From assembly GCF_028769735.1 (NCBI RefSeq), contig NC_088177.1:15440599-15504598 (forward strand): a stretch of 64,000 nucleotides of DNA. The letters are read 5' to 3'. Source of the DNA: Zonotrichia leucophrys gambelii. Its lineage: Eukaryota > Chordata > Aves > Passeriformes > Passerellidae. Each line of letters starts with the position of its first letter. The first letter of the stretch is position 1. Below are positions 39,601-50,490 of this stretch, one piece after another. The notes under the pieces were generated by a model. It was not told where the DNA came from. It ran no database searches and worked only from the letters and a program-made list of their open reading frames with translations. A program made the position numbers and the translations under genes.

Positions 39601-41790
39601 AATAAAGGAGGTAATACAGCTGGTACCCCTTTTTGTTTACCTGTTTGTGCAGTCTAGGAACAAAACCTGAGGAGCTGGCTATGTAAATTACTTAGCACTG
39701 AGCATGTTCTAATGATGTTCTTAGTGGCTTGTTATTCTTCAAAAAGCTTACAGTACTGTGGTTCTCTTTGATTTACCAACTGGCTATTCCTTGTCTTGAA
39801 TTAATTTTAGGAGTGTTTGTTTTGCTTGAGCATTTCTGTTTAGATCACTTTTTTTACTGTTGTGAATTGAGACAAAATGTTGCAAACAAGAAATACAACC
39901 AGAAGTTCTTGTGTCTGTTTTTTAAATGATAGTTTTTCTAAAGGGGTTGAAAAGAAGCAGTAGAGGGACAACTAAGGGAATCAATACAAGTAAGTGTTAA
40001 AAACCAGATTTTCATTTGTGTGAATTGGTCAAGAATGAGGTACAGAAGTAATCATGAAGAATAGGTGTGTGGATCCAGCTTTCCTTGGCCCAGCATTTAT
40101 GCCATTTAGCCATTGTGCAGGGGAACTGGAAATTTTTTAGATCTCAGAGGGATTGTGCAGTGGGAGAGGAAAATTTTTGTATCTCAAGAGGATTTTTGAG
40201 CAGGATAAAGGGTTTTTTAAATTTTTTTTGGTTTTGTCTGGCTGAGTGTCCCTTCCTAGCAGTGCCTGTGAAGTAGTCTGCAAAGCAATATATTTACATA
40301 AGCCTCGTTTTGCTAGAAAACTTCTCTGAGCAGCTGGAATCTAGGATGCACTTTTGCTGATAGAATTAACATGTGTTTAAGTCTCTATCTATTTTTCATA
40401 CTGATTTTCTTTTAACACATCGATGTCTCACTGTGATCAACCTGCAGGTGAGAGACCCCTGAACCTGCGGATGTCCAACCTGCCAAGCAGACAGATGCAG
40501 CACATTTCACTTGATGGAGAGCAGCACGTTGGGAAATCTCTGTGCAGTGACTTGATCCGGCTTTACCCCAGCGGTGAGGCAAAGTCCCAGTCCTCGGGTT
40601 AGTGCTGCCCCTGAGAAATTACCCTCCATTCCTTATTTTCTGTGATCTCTCTGAGGGAAGCAGCCAGGAAGGCAGGCTGGCATGCATTGTGTGGAACCAT
40701 GCCATCAAGGCTTTGGAGAAAACTCCAAGAGGAGTGTTACTTGCTAATGTAGAGTCAGGTTGAATATTATTTGGGAAAAGTTTAGGAGATGCAGTAGCTG
40801 GGATCAGATAATCAAGTCCTGACATGTGTCTGTCCTTGGTATTGACCCAAATTACTGCTATTAAATACTTAAACTGCATCACAGTGACAGCAACATGATT
40901 ATGACATGGCTTCATTCTGCATAATAGAATCAGGCTTTTTATAAAGAAGATGTCTGTATTTTGATTTATAAGGACCTAGCACTGTTTCTCTGCTGTGAAC
41001 TGCATGTCATGCAGTAAGTCTTTTCCACCTGGGTTTCTCATTCAGTGACCTCTGCTTGCTGCCAGTCTTGTATTCACCTCTGGCACTGGGAGAAACCCAC
41101 TCTAAGTTTGATAGAAGAGAGCAAGAATCTCTGTGGGTGGCTTCAGTGTAATACTCAGTGCACTGAGCTAAAGCCAGGAGTTCTTGAGACTCTTACAACT
41201 TTAGAAGCAGTAATAAAATCCCACCTGAGTTTTAAAGATGTAGTGGCAAAGAGGTTATTTGAAAGACAAGGTGCAAAAATAGATGTTTTGAAAACCAGGC
41301 AGAATCTTGATTGTTTCACTTTGGGATACTGCAGTCCTGGCTCACCTCTTTTGCAGATTTGTCCCAGTCCCAGTGCTAATACACTTAGTGAAATCTCTAG
41401 TGGGGGATTTTTACCTGTTTCCTCTCAAAATGCAAGTGCAGAGTGCATCTCCATTAGCCCCTGCTGCCAGAGGGGTTGAAGTGAATCTGTGATGCTTCTC
41501 TGTCATCACTGCAGTGTAACCAAGGTGGTTCCAACCCAGCTGGGTAGGTTAAAGACCAGGAGGAGGAGGAAGCAGAATTTATTGTTTCATCTGTTGGTAT
41601 TTATGTGGTTCTTGGACCTTTTTGTTAATTTAAGAACAAAACATATTTGCTTCCAAACAGTGTTTCAACTTCTTTCTTTCTTTCTTTTCTCAATACAGAA
41701 GGCCTTGGTATATTAAAGGATTTTCCTCATTCAGCTTTCAACAACATTGAAAGGAAGGTCATAAAAACAGAACCTGAAGACACAAGATAG
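23859..41790 (+). CDS. NAB1: NAB1, EGR1-binding corepressor (whole coding span, 7 coding exons)
   Basis: Joining 23859-24674, 30096-30229, 31156-31207, 36660-36770, 39093-39234, 40448-40597 and 41699-41790 gives 1497 bp, or 498 codons plus TAG. All junctions keep frame and all introns are GT-AG. Residues about 1-82 ([16 protein letters not shown] onward, then [20 protein letters not shown]) are NCD1, which binds the R1 inhibitory region of EGR1/EGR2. Residues about 210-315 are NCD2, the repression domain, followed by basic [16 protein letters not shown]. The tail has PLNLR and ends IKTEPEDTR. The family acts in the nucleus and recruits NuRD/CHD4-type repression. The ATG has a good context (GCCGTGATGG) and matches the family N-terminus [15 protein letters not shown]2 is the paralogue, but the sequence reads as NAB1 throughout. 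I recall mammalian NAB1 as about 487 residues. Confidence 0.97.
24675..30095 (+). other. NAB1: NAB1 intron between coding exons 1 and 2
   Basis: This is a 5.4-kb intron with donor GTAAAA and acceptor TTTGATTTGCAG. Just inside the donor lies a GT-rich stretch (about 24880-24910). A T14 tract sits at 29706-29719. No nested gene was recognised. The intron splits NCD2. Confidence 0.85.
30096..30229 (+). CDS. NAB1: NAB1 coding exon 2 (residues 273-317, start of split codon)
   Basis: It encodes the second half of NCD2: [20 protein letters not shown], then [20 protein letters not shown] and YRTT. It ends after two bases of a lysine codon, with donor GTAAGG at 30230. This is the most conserved part of the repression domain and reads without any frameshift. 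Confidence 0.97.
30230..31155 (+). other. NAB1: NAB1 intron between coding exons 2 and 3
   Basis: A 926-bp AT-rich intron with donor GTAAGG and acceptor TTTTCTCTTGTAG. The acceptor uses TAG rather than the more common CAG. No internal feature was recognised. Confidence 0.9.
31156..31207 (+). CDS. NAB1: NAB1 coding exon 3 (residues 317-334)
   Basis: A 52-bp micro-exon completes the split lysine codon and encodes [17 protein letters not shown]. The basic cluster resembles part of a nuclear-localisation signal. IKIE, with its lysine at about residue 332, is a SUMO consensus (hydrophobic-K-x-E) and ends exactly at the exon edge. The donor is GTACAG at 31208, phase 0. The exon is too short to be found by ORF length and is recognised by homology and splice phase. 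Confidence 0.93.
31208..36659 (+). other. NAB1: NAB1 intron between coding exons 3 and 4
   Basis: A 5.45-kb intron with donor GTACAG and acceptor GCTCAATAG. An A-rich run (about 31957-31984) is followed by a short TA repeat. The segment at about 34.1-35.3 kb is more G+C-rich than its flanks and holds overlapping open frames of about 140, 99 and 103 codons on both strands. These match nothing I know; an old insertion there is possible but unproven. Confidence 0.85.
36660..36770 (+). CDS. NAB1: NAB1 coding exon 4 (residues 335-371)
   Basis: It encodes [20 protein letters not shown], then [17 protein letters not shown]. The first half matches the mammalian DGFPDFQDSVQTLFQQ stretch as I recall it. 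The second half is divergent and seems about six residues longer. It is symmetrical (phase 0 at both ends, 37 codons), so it could be skipped without a frameshift, which would also place different residues after the IKIE SUMO motif. Confidence 0.95.
36771..39092 (+). other. NAB1: NAB1 intron between coding exons 4 and 5
   Basis: A 2.3-kb AT-rich intron with donor GTAAAC and acceptor TTTCAATTGCAG. No internal feature was recognised. Confidence 0.9.
39093..39234 (+). CDS. NAB1: NAB1 coding exon 5 (residues 372-418, start of split codon)
   Basis: It encodes [20 protein letters not shown], then [18 protein letters not shown] and a DNADGQ tail. It ends on the first base of a glycine codon with donor GTATGG at 39235. 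Against the mammalian sequence as I recall it, about six residues are missing around QAALERRLS. The flanking residues align, so this looks like an in-frame indel and not an annotation error. Confidence 0.95.
39235..40447 (+). other. NAB1: NAB1 intron between coding exons 5 and 6
   Basis: A 1.2-kb intron with donor GTATGG and acceptor CAACCTGCAG. No internal feature was recognised. Confidence 0.9.
40448..40597 (+). CDS. NAB1: NAB1 coding exon 6 (residues 419-468, start of split codon)
   Basis: It encodes [20 protein letters not shown], then [20 protein letters not shown] and [15 protein letters not shown] loosely resembles CtBP-type PxDLS motifs; binding is not implied. The [10 protein letters not shown] segment appears to be extra relative to mammals. 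The donor is GTTAGT at 40598, a less common but acceptable donor, and the frame and downstream homology support it. Confidence 0.93.
40598..41698 (+). other. NAB1: NAB1 last intron
   Basis: A 1.1-kb intron with donor GTTAGT and acceptor CAATACAG. Its polypyrimidine tract is a TTTC microsatellite (about 41669-41690). A 144-codon open frame (41045-41479) lies wholly inside and matches nothing I recognise. Confidence 0.9.
41669..41690 (+). repeat. TTTC microsatellite acting as polypyrimidine tract
   Basis: About 22 bases of tandem TTTC sit 9-30 bases before the last NAB1 exon and form its polypyrimidine tract. Length polymorphism here could alter recognition of the terminal exon. Confidence 0.85.
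41699..41790 (+). CDS. NAB1: NAB1 terminal coding exon (residues 469-498 and stop)
   Basis: It completes a split glutamate codon, encodes [20 protein letters not shown] then IKTEPEDTR, and stops at TAG 41788-41790. IKTE is a SUMO consensus with lysine at about residue 491, in the position where mammalian NAB1 ends IKTEPEDSR as I recall. The intact end argues that this is a functional gene and not a pseudogene. Confidence 0.96.
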
Positions 41791-42850
41791 TCATTCTGCT
41801 CTGGAAAACAGTGTCATAGTAAAGAATGAAACTTCACAAGAGAAAAAAAAAACAGCCTTAATAACCAGTGTTGCCTCATTCAAATAAGAGATTTCAATAG
41901 CCAAAGCCTAAGAACTGGTACAGTAATCTGTGGAAACAGGAAAGCAAGAGACACTGCAACTAAAACAGTAATACAGGTGGATAAACATTCCTGTAAAAGT
42001 GGTTTTATAACGTGGGAAGATTCACAAATTAATATTGTGGGTCTTCATTATTTAAGAATGTATTATGTATTTGTATAACTTATCAAAGTAAATCTAGATG
42101 TCGGGACGTGTATTGAGTCCAGTAGATGTGGCTACAGTTCATTTTACTTGAAATTTCAATGTCTACTTTCAGTGTACCTAGCGTAGATATGGTTGTTAAA
42201 CATTTGAATTAAAAATCATTGGAGAATTAGGAATGCAAACCTCGTGACACAATTAACAGCAAGTTTGCAACAATATTTGTAGAAAAAGGAAAATGCATAC
42301 AATATTTTCATGGTTTAAAATGTTATGTGGATATAGCATTTGATAGACCTAGACCCTGATTCTGTATCATAGCAGATGTACTTGACACTTAACTATTGCT
42401 ACATCACTTCCAATGGTTCCAGCAGCCTTTGTGTAACACACTCACAGCATAATACCTACACACAGCTCAGGAGTGTGGGAAATGCCAGTTAGAGGATGGA
42501 AGAGTCCACATGATTGGCTCCTATTTCCTCAGGAAAAACTGGGGATTGAGGTACCATACAATTACTAAATTTCATTTGGTAGGAAACTCGAGAGACCAAG
42601 TAGTATGGACAGGGCTGCAAAAATTGTCATTCAGACTATTATAACTTCTTGGACTTCTCTGTAGATTTAAAAAAAAAAAAAGGCATCCCAAGTGTGGCGA
42701 AGATGAGATACGGTGCAGGATTTATGCATCGGTGTAAAAGGTTGCACTTGATATCCAGAAACTATAAGATTTTTTTGGAGGAGAAAAAGGAGTTGTCCTC
42801 AGCACAGAACTCCTTACTAAGTGCTGTCCAGCCCACATGATTCTATGAAT

Positions 42851-42873
42851 ATACTGTATACTGCATACAGTAT
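42851..42873 (+). repeat. Perfect 9-bp hairpin in the NAB1 3' UTR
   Basis: ATACTGTAT (42851-42859) pairs exactly with ATACAGTAT (42865-42873) across the 5-base loop ACTGC. In the transcript this is a compact AU-rich stem-loop 47 bases before the AU-rich nonamer. It could be a binding site for stem-loop-recognising decay factors, but nothing shows that directly. Confidence 0.75.
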
Positions 42874-42919
42874 GCCAATATGTTTCTTTATGTATGTGAT
42901 TAATTAACATCTGTATTCT

Positions 42920-42928
42920 TTATTTATT
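42920..42928 (+). promoter_or_regulatory. AU-rich element nonamer
   Basis: TTATTTATT matches the UUAUUUAUU nonamer bound by TTP-type decay factors. It is in a T-rich neighbourhood within the 3' UTR. It predicts mRNA instability, which would suit a short-lived feedback regulator. Confidence 0.5.
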
Positions 42929-43395
42929 TGACTTTTTTTTATTTTTTGTACATGTTCACTTTTGAAGATGTCATTTTATCTAAGGAGAAGTAGTTGGCAT
43001 ATAACTTTGGAATTTACCGTGGTGTGTTTGTGTGCATCCATCTTTCCTCTGTGCTGCTCTGCAGTCAGGACAGTTATATGCCTCCATTCCTGAACACAGT
43101 TTGTGCTTACATTGTGTTCTGGAGGGCAAAAGGAGAGCTGAAGAAAGTGAGTTACCATGTCAGAGGGTAAACTTCCCTATTCAGGTGTGCACTTCATGTC
43201 TGCAGTTTGCTCTGTGTCCTAGGTGTGTATTAACAAACCAGTCAATCTCTGTTGTACTGAAACGCTCAGCAAAATGTGAGCTGAAATGTCTACACTGCAG
43301 TCTCTTATCACTGTAAACATATCTAATTATTTTATCACTTGATTTGTGGAACAAAGCTTTATAGTAGAAACACCAGTAAAACAACTTTTTATACT

Positions 43396-43401
43396 ATTAA
43401 A
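43396..43401 (+). terminator. Possible proximal poly(A) signal (ATTAAA)
   Basis: ATTAAA, the commonest variant signal, is followed by a GT/T-rich stretch. Use would give a 3' UTR of about 1.6 kb that keeps the hairpin and the AU-rich nonamer but drops the Pumilio site. An A-run shortly downstream could also cause internal oligo-dT priming artefacts. Confidence 0.4.
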
Positions 43402-43942
43402 ATGTTTGGTTTTTTTAAAAAAAAATGTTTCTTGAACTGTATGGTACTGTTTCACTTACTGAAGTATCTTACTTTAAGCAATGGAGTTTGCAGCTTTGCT
43501 GTTTAGGCATAAGAGATTGAATGTGTAGTTATATTTCCTCTTTCCTGTTGTGTGAGTTAGTAGCACGGATGTTTCTTCAGTTTGTAACATTAACCAGTGC
43601 CCTGGTTAGTACCTGAGTAGTTTTCCTGAGACGTGTATGGAACTTGTTAAAGGACAGTTTAAGGTTTGAACTGTACAGCTTGGGCAATAGAAGGTACCAA
43701 GCAGCAAACTTTTAGAGATGCAGGAAACATTTGGTTTTCTCCAACATCTGACACCATCAAAAGTTGTGTGTGGGTCACAGAAGAAGCTCTTAAGCTTGCT
43801 GGTCTCTTCAGTTAAAGTGAGAGGAAGGAAAAAGAACTTGCTAAGCAGCACGCTGTTTCAGTTGAGTCCAGAATTTATTTTGTAAACACTAATGTATTAA
43901 ATTTGCTATAAATTAAAGTCTATAACAGTTATATTTTTGAGT

Positions 43943-43950
43943 TGTAAATA
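43943..43950 (+). promoter_or_regulatory. Pumilio-type element
   Basis: TGTAAATA fits the Pumilio consensus UGUANAUA. It lies between the variant poly(A) signals and the canonical distal one, so it would be present only in the longest transcript. Confidence 0.4.
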
Positions 43951-44340
43951 CAGTACTTGTGTCACGACCAGTTGGTTATCTCCAGAACGATATTTCAGTT
44001 TATAGTCCAACAGGCCATTTCAGTCTCAATAAGCTGGAAGCAATTTTTTTTTACTGGTTTGCAGCTGTATGATTTTTATTTTTTTTTTTATCCTGGGGTG
44101 GGGGAGGTGGGAGGTACATTCCAAGATTGCACATACGCTTGGTAATAGCAAATACTCAAGCATTGGTCTTTCCATGACAAAGGTCTTGGTGGACTGCATC
44201 CTGGCCAGCCTCTGGAGTCACAGGTAAAGGCTTGCCCTTGTCTGCTCGGGAAGGGTTGCTAGATCCAGGGTACTCTGGATCAAAGGCCAGCCCTGCAAAT
44301 GATGCCTGTTTTATTCACATGTTTATATTGTTGCTTACAA

Positions 44341-44346
44341 AATAAA
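44341..44346 (+). terminator. Likely main NAB1 poly(A) signal (AATAAA)
   Basis: The canonical hexamer AATAAA is followed within 25-50 bases by TTTGTCC and T/GT-rich sequence, a normal downstream element. It is the first canonical hexamer after the stop that has good context. Confidence 0.65.
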
Positions 44347-44365
44347 ATTCACCGTGAGAACTCTT

Positions 44366-47300
44366 TAGTTTCCCCAGGGTTTGTCCTTTTTGGTTTTTTT
44401 TTTAATTGTGTTTTCTAAAAGATGTTAATTTGGGGGGGGATAGGGGAGGAGGGAGTATCTCTAACTGCAGCTCTCAGTGGAGGAAGCCTTTTCCTGCTCT
44501 TGTGGTTGAATCCTCATTTAAGGGTGGCCTCATTATGTGCACAGCCTGCAGGGCTCAGTGGGCCCAGGCAGGAGGGAGGAACTAAAACCTGGGCAGGGTC
44601 TGCAGCACTAAGTGCTGAGTTCCCTTCCCACCTCCTGCGCTCCTGCTTTTGCGTGTGCTCCGATTTACACGGGGTTGCAAACAGCACAGAGCTGCTAGGA
44701 TGGGATGGCAGGTGTGTGTGAGTGCTCTTTGGGAATGGGGGAGCCGCAGTGATCCACCCTGTCCCAACTTGCTTTCTGAGCAGCAGCCCACAGCTCTGCT
44801 GGGAGGTTGTCAGGGTGCAGAAACTGGAGGGGAGATGAGGCACAAAAAGGGAAAAGCAGCAAAAACTTCAAAGAGAAGGGAGGGGGGAGAACCCCGCCAT
44901 AAACCTTCAAAACATCCAGATTGCTAAGATGGCATGGAAGTCAGGAGTGGTTTGAAGCAGAGATGGGGTCAGAGTAGGTGCAATCCCCCTGCCTTCTCCC
45001 AGTCCAGCAAATAGTAAACATGGAAATTCTGGACCAGTGGCTCAGTGTCTGCTGGCTTTTACCTTGCACTTCAGTGCAATCTTGCCCTGTTCTGGGAAAG
45101 AGGAGAAGGGAGCAGCTACACACACTCTTGTGTTGAACGTACAAGGATGGGGTTGGGAACATTCCATGTTATTGGTCTGTCAGGCTGCACACAAGTATAA
45201 CTGGAAAACCTTTAAATGTCTGCTTTTTCTAATTTGCTGTAGGCTGAGCAGTAGCTGCCTTAAGTTCAGTGAGAAGCCAGTGGTGTTGGAAGGGCACCGT
45301 GCTGCTGGAGCCCACACGTTTGCTTCAGGCCTGCCCACAGAGTCAGTGTCTTACCAAGCTGTGGCATCCTGGGTTGGAAAGCATTGTTGAATGGGGCAAC
45401 TTACACAAGGGTCATTAATGCTCACTTGAAGCTTCAGGAGGTACAGCCAAAATTTAGATTTTATTGCTGGCTACCTGCCAAAGCTCTTCTCTTATCCTAA
45501 ATAAGCATTTGATATGAGGGTCAGCCAGGAAGGCCTTTGTCTGTGGCTGAGCCTCCACTCACAGCAATGACTTTGCCCACGATAACAACTGTAGAACTCA
45601 TTTCCTTCCCATTTTCCTTTCAAAATACAGAGAACTCATACACAGCACCAGTATCAGACATGATGGAAGCATGTCAACAGCTCCTGGTTAAGGCAGGAAA
45701 GCTTGGAACTGTGGCAATTGGGATTTGGGAACTCTGGTTTGGATCTGGGCCCCTGAGGCCATGAGGGGAGCACAGCATGCTCAGTGCACCCTGCTCCGCT
45801 CCCTCCCTTGAGTGTGGAGCTATTTTCCAGCTGAACAAACAGCATCATTCCAGGCACCTCCATGCTGGCATCAGGATGTGGTTTTGGGGTGTATGCCCCC
45901 AACCAGAGCTGGCAGGGCTCGTGTTGTTCCCAGCCTGGAGCTGGGGTGCAAGTGGGTCGCACTGTGGAGCTTGCTGGCTGTCTCCTTAAGCAGGGAAATG
46001 AGGAGAAATGCCGAGAGGCTCTTTTGTGCTGTACAGAAGGGTTGAAAAGATGTTGTGCTGCAGTGATTCAGTGGGGAAAGGATAAATCCCTCACATACAC
46101 CTACGCACCACCACGAGAAAGAACTCCGTGGGCAGAGAAGGAGCAGAACATGAAATATGAATTTCCTCGAGCTGCTCGGGAGGGATGGCTTCCCAGAGCC
46201 CTTCCCCCGGCGGCTCTGGGCTCCCCCTGCCTGGCTGAGCCGGGATGAAGGCCAGCCCTGCAGGGCAGGCCCCAGGTGGGGCTGCTTGCCCTGCCCCTCA
46301 GTGCACCTGCAGCCCCGGGCGAGGGCGAGGCCCCCTCACAAGTGTGGGGTTTTGGGCTGTGGCTCTCAGCCGAGGACAGGGCTCCAGCTGACTGGCCGTG
46401 CCTGGCTGAGCTGGCAGTGCTTCAGGGCTGAGGGGGATGCTGGAGGTGCTTCCCGCTGTGGGAAAGCTTGGGAAGCCCTACCAAAACTTTGGGTCATCAG
46501 ATGGTGTTCCAGACACCTGCTGACTCCAAAACCACCACTCAGCCTGAGTCCTCATGCTCCTGTCTTCCTATTCTTTGGGTAAGTGTGCAACAAATACTGC
46601 TTTTGACCATTAAAAAAAATATATTTGGAGGTCTTCAAATCATGTTTGTTTGAGGTGCACACTGCCTGTGATGGGTGCTGGTGAGGCAGGGGCCTCGTGG
46701 TGCCTGGGGCACATAGAGTCTCTGGAGAAGCCATGGCAGCAAAGGTAATCACTGCTGGTACGGGCAGATTTAATTTACATTGCAAGAGGTTTTATTCAAT
46801 TCTATTTGCTTTCTTAAATATTTTATATTACTTCTCAGTAAATTTGAATTCCTCCTATGTCTATGGAGCGTATGGGGATGCAGTCAATTTCTTATTACCT
46901 TGGGGATTTCAGACAGCTTCATTCTCAAAGCTATTTAGAAAATTATTTAATCACCTTGGAAAATCCAAGCCAAAAAATCTTGTGTTTACTTATTACTTGG
47001 TTGTAAATTTGTGATGCAAAACATAGCAGTACTGGGTTGTAACACTGCAGATAAGCCTCCATTGAAATCCAGTGCCAAAATTAAAACAAAAAAAAAACAA
47101 AAAAAAAAACTAAAAAACACATTAACTCTCTGCATGCAGTGACATGAATTTAGATGAATTTTTGCATCATAAGGCTGGGCCGGAATTTCCGAGGTTTCTG
47201 TGGAGCCGAGTAACCCGCAGATGCAGGGTAGCTGGTTGTGACACACTGAATTAGGATGTGACCATATTTACGCATTTTGAAACCCCGTAATGACTCATCC

Positions 47301-50144
47301 CCATGCCGTTAGAAGTCTGCTCTTCGTAAATGTGTGCTTGGCTGTTGTGAAGGGGCCATGTGAACGCCCACGGGACCTGGGGAAGGCAGCCCTTCCTCCC
47401 GCCGCCTCCGGCGGGCAGGGAATGGAGGCAGGCATGCTGCTTGGCAGTGGGTGCCTGTCTGTGACCTCCGTTCTCCTCCCACTGGTCACCAAAATGGGAT
47501 TTGCATGGACACCAAGCCGCTACCAGAGGGAGCCCTTAGGTTCAGCATTGCCATAAGAAGTGTGAGCTGGTCCCACCCTTAATACAGAAATATTGGGGGA
47601 CACATTCTTGTGTTTGGCAGGGACCTATGGAAGTCCCCCATCTCCGTGCTTGGCACCACAGTTCGCTGGACTTGAGACATGTATAAGAACGGCCTTATTT
47701 TTAAAGGACAATATCCAGCTTTCCCCCCACACTCTGGGTGTCTGGTGAACCAACTGCTGAGCCTGGCAAGGGGCACGGCCCCAGCTTGGGCTTGACGTGG
47801 GCTCCCACTGGTTTTGGTGGAGCGGTGTCAGCCCGACGCCCACACGGCAGCCTCAGGATCCGCCCTGCACTCATTCAGGAGCTGCAGCTTCTCCGCCACG
47901 CTCACACTGAGCTCAGAGCATCCCTCTCGTATCTCCCCTCCCTGGCTCCCTTCCAGCCTCTCCGTGTGCGCCCGGTTATTACTGTAGCATCCAGCATGTT
48001 TTACTTCATATTCATCTCCCTTGCACATACCGGCCCACTCATGTATTAGATCCGAATCCTTTTTTTTTTGTTCCCTTTTTTTCCGGCTTGTTGCTCGACA
48101 GAGCGGTGAGGCACGACACGCTGCGTGTTGTGACACATCCTGACAGGTCCCGGCGGCACGGCGTGCCGGGCTCGGAGCTGCCATCTCCCCGTGTCCTCTC
48201 TTCCTACTGGCCAGACCCGCTGCTTCCCAGCAGCAGCCGCCTCCAGGGAAGCAGAGGAGAGTGTTGGATGCTATGGGTGGTGATGGCACCCAAGGTGTCT
48301 TGGCTTTTAACGTGCCTCCTTGCCAAAGCAGGGGAAAGGCAAGGAAAAACACAGCCACTCGATATTCCCAAAGCCTTGCTTGCTCTCTTCTTGGATCATG
48401 TTTCATTCTCTCAGGTGGTGGTGGCTGTGTTGGCTGGAGGTGGCTCCACAGGGATGGCTGGGGCCATGCTGGATTCCCTGATGTATTGGTAGCACTGGCA
48501 GAAGTGAAGTGCCAGAAACAGTGTGAATACAGAGTTTTCAAATTATTTTGGTGTGTTAGGCATGTGGCCAGTTTTGAAGGGCTTGTCACTGTGCTCCTCA
48601 GAAGGATAAGAAAAGCTTTTGAAGCTGGATAGGAACAAAGAGATGTGAATGGGAAGGAGAATGGAGTGTATCTTACCAAGGAGCTGCTGTGACTGCCTGG
48701 GGAAGGCAGCACTGGTGCATGGCTGCAATGGGAGTGGAGGAGGGAACATTTTCTGAAATACTGCTTTTTGATTTGCTGATTTTCCTCCTCTGAAGTGATC
48801 TACTCAAAAGGCTAAAACTAATTCTTCTGGTTGGTGGAGTCTGGGTTTTATTTAAATCTGAGGAGGAAAAAAGTCAAAATGATATTCAAAGTGGCCATCT
48901 TAAAGTATGCACCCACTGCAGGAGATTCCTGATGTAGCTGTGTATGTTTTAACTATGAGATAGAGGAGAAATAATGTCAGTGCTTGAAACCAAATTTACA
49001 TCTCAACCTCATGCAAGCATCTTTCTCTTGGTGGCCAAAGCAATCCCTTGGGTGTCAATGGACTGGGATCCCATCTTGCTGCCCAAAGTTTCCTTCCCTC
49101 CAATAGAGATGAGTTGGCCTGGAGAGCAGCAGACACTCTGCATATTGCTTTGTTGGCTCTCCACTCATGGCAGCTGTTTCATTTCACTCTTTGCTGTGCC
49201 CAGCAGTGGCCAGACAGTGCTGGGTCTCAGGCTGGACACTTGCTGAGGTGGATTTGTTTGTTTTCTATCCATTTCCATGCCTTTGGAGGCAGTGAAAGGA
49301 TCAACGTGAACTCCACAGCCAAGACAGAGCCAGTGAAGCAGGTGGCAAGCTGGCATCGGGTGCAGGGAAGAAAAAAATCCTTCGAACCCAACTGAAAGCC
49401 TTTTAATTAAAACAAAAGATTAGATCAACAAGGTATTACAACAGGTGGTTAAATCCTGCGGCTAAACAGTCCAGGCTTTGTTCTCCGAGTCTGATGCATG
49501 AAGAGAAACTTTCTACAGGGCAAACAAGGGATGCTGAATGCATGGCATTAAACGTTTATTAAGGTAACACAGCAGAACTGGCCCCTGCATTTCACAGGGA
49601 GAGAGCAGAGACATGCAAATACACAGCTCACATCGATAGGTGCTCTCCAATGGTGTCAAAAGTTTGCGTTCCCATGGGATGGCGAGAGGCTGATTTGGTT
49701 TGCTGCTTGCTGGGGCTGTGCTGGAGCTCCTGGCAGCCCTGTGCACCCAGGAGGGGGACACTGAGGGACTGGCACTGCCTGGCTTCCTTGTGTCCTGCCC
49801 CTGCCTGGCAGGGAGGCTGGCACAGCCATCATTCCCCCTGCTCTACATCCTCTTTGTTAAATTAATAGGATGTGTTTTGTTCCTCGTGGGCTGTGGTATT
49901 TGCAAAGACCTTTAAAGTGTGCATTGTTAAAGGTTCTGGGCAGTTCTGCAGCCATGCTGGGGAAAGGGGTTGGATGTGTCACCTGCTGCTGATCCTGTTC
50001 CCAACCCCATGAGGTGCAGCTGAAGGGCCTGCCAGAGGTGCCTTGGTCTTTGTTGATGAGCTACATCTCGACTTTCATACGCATTGCACCTTATTTCAGT
50101 CTCCTGATCTCGCACACCTAAACCTCAGGATGTGCACCTGATGG
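44366..50144. other. Intergenic sequence downstream of NAB1, no gene recognised
   Basis: No known exon was recognised. An A-rich tract lies at about 47079-47118. A 294-codon minus-strand open frame (47828-48712) is unusually long for non-coding DNA but overlaps + strand frames and shows no known domain. A near-perfect 15-bp palindrome (CGGCACG-G-CGTGCCG) lies in the GC-rich patch around 48.15 kb. Confidence 0.55.
47828..48712 (-). other. Unassigned 294-codon open frame
   Basis: The conceptual product is rich in Ser, Ala and Pro, with a Lys-rich patch (SRKKREQKKKDSD). I recognise no domain, signal peptide or membrane pattern. Local G+C is raised, which lengthens chance frames, and the + strand also has 103-134-codon frames here. 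I treat it as probably non-coding, though a single-exon or retro-derived gene is not excluded. Confidence 0.12.
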
Positions 50145-50490
50145 AATGAGTTCAGAGGAGAGCCACGGATGTGGTCAAAGGGCTGGGCCACCTCTCCAAT
50201 GAAGATGGGCTGAGCTAGTTCAGCCTGGAAAAGAGGAAGCTTTGAGGAGCCTTATAGCAGCCTTTCAGTAGCTAAAGAGGGCCCACAAGAGAGTTAAAGA
50301 GGGCTGTTGGCAAGGGCAGGGAGTGACAGGACAAGGGGTAATGGCTTCAAACTGACAGAGGGCAGGTTTAGATTAGTTATTAGGAAGGAACTGTTCCCCA
50401 TGAGGCTCTGGCACAGGCTGCCCAGAGAAGCTGAGAGTGTCCCATCCCTGGAAGGGTTCAAGGCCGTGCTGGATGGGGCCCTGCAGGGGA
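50145..50490 (+). mobile_element. CR1 LINE 3' fragment, forward orientation
   Basis: The order of words is that of an avian CR1 3' region: GAGTTCAGAGGAGAGCCACG, GGGCTGGGCCACCTCTCC, TTCAGCCTGGAAAAGAGGAA, CTTATAGCAGCCTTTCAGTA, GTGACAGGACAAGGGGTAAT, TTAGGAAGGAACTGTTCC, GGCTGCCCAGAGAAGCTG and CCATCCCTGGAAGGGTTCA. About 345 bp remain. It is 5'-truncated, as is usual for CR1, and its last part with the ATTCTATG tail is lost. The 100-codon frames across it are fortuitous. Confidence 0.9.

Larger units (their letters stand above)
41791..44365 (+). other. NAB1: NAB1 3' UTR
   Basis: About 2.6 kb of AT-rich sequence follows the stop, to about 20 bases past the AATAAA at 44341. Visible elements are a hairpin (42851-42873), a UUAUUUAUU AU-rich nonamer (42920-42928), a Pumilio-type UGUAAAUA (43943-43950), and earlier ATTAAA signals at 43396, 43896 and 43912. 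Use of those would shorten the UTR. The end point is inferred from the signals only. Confidence 0.7.
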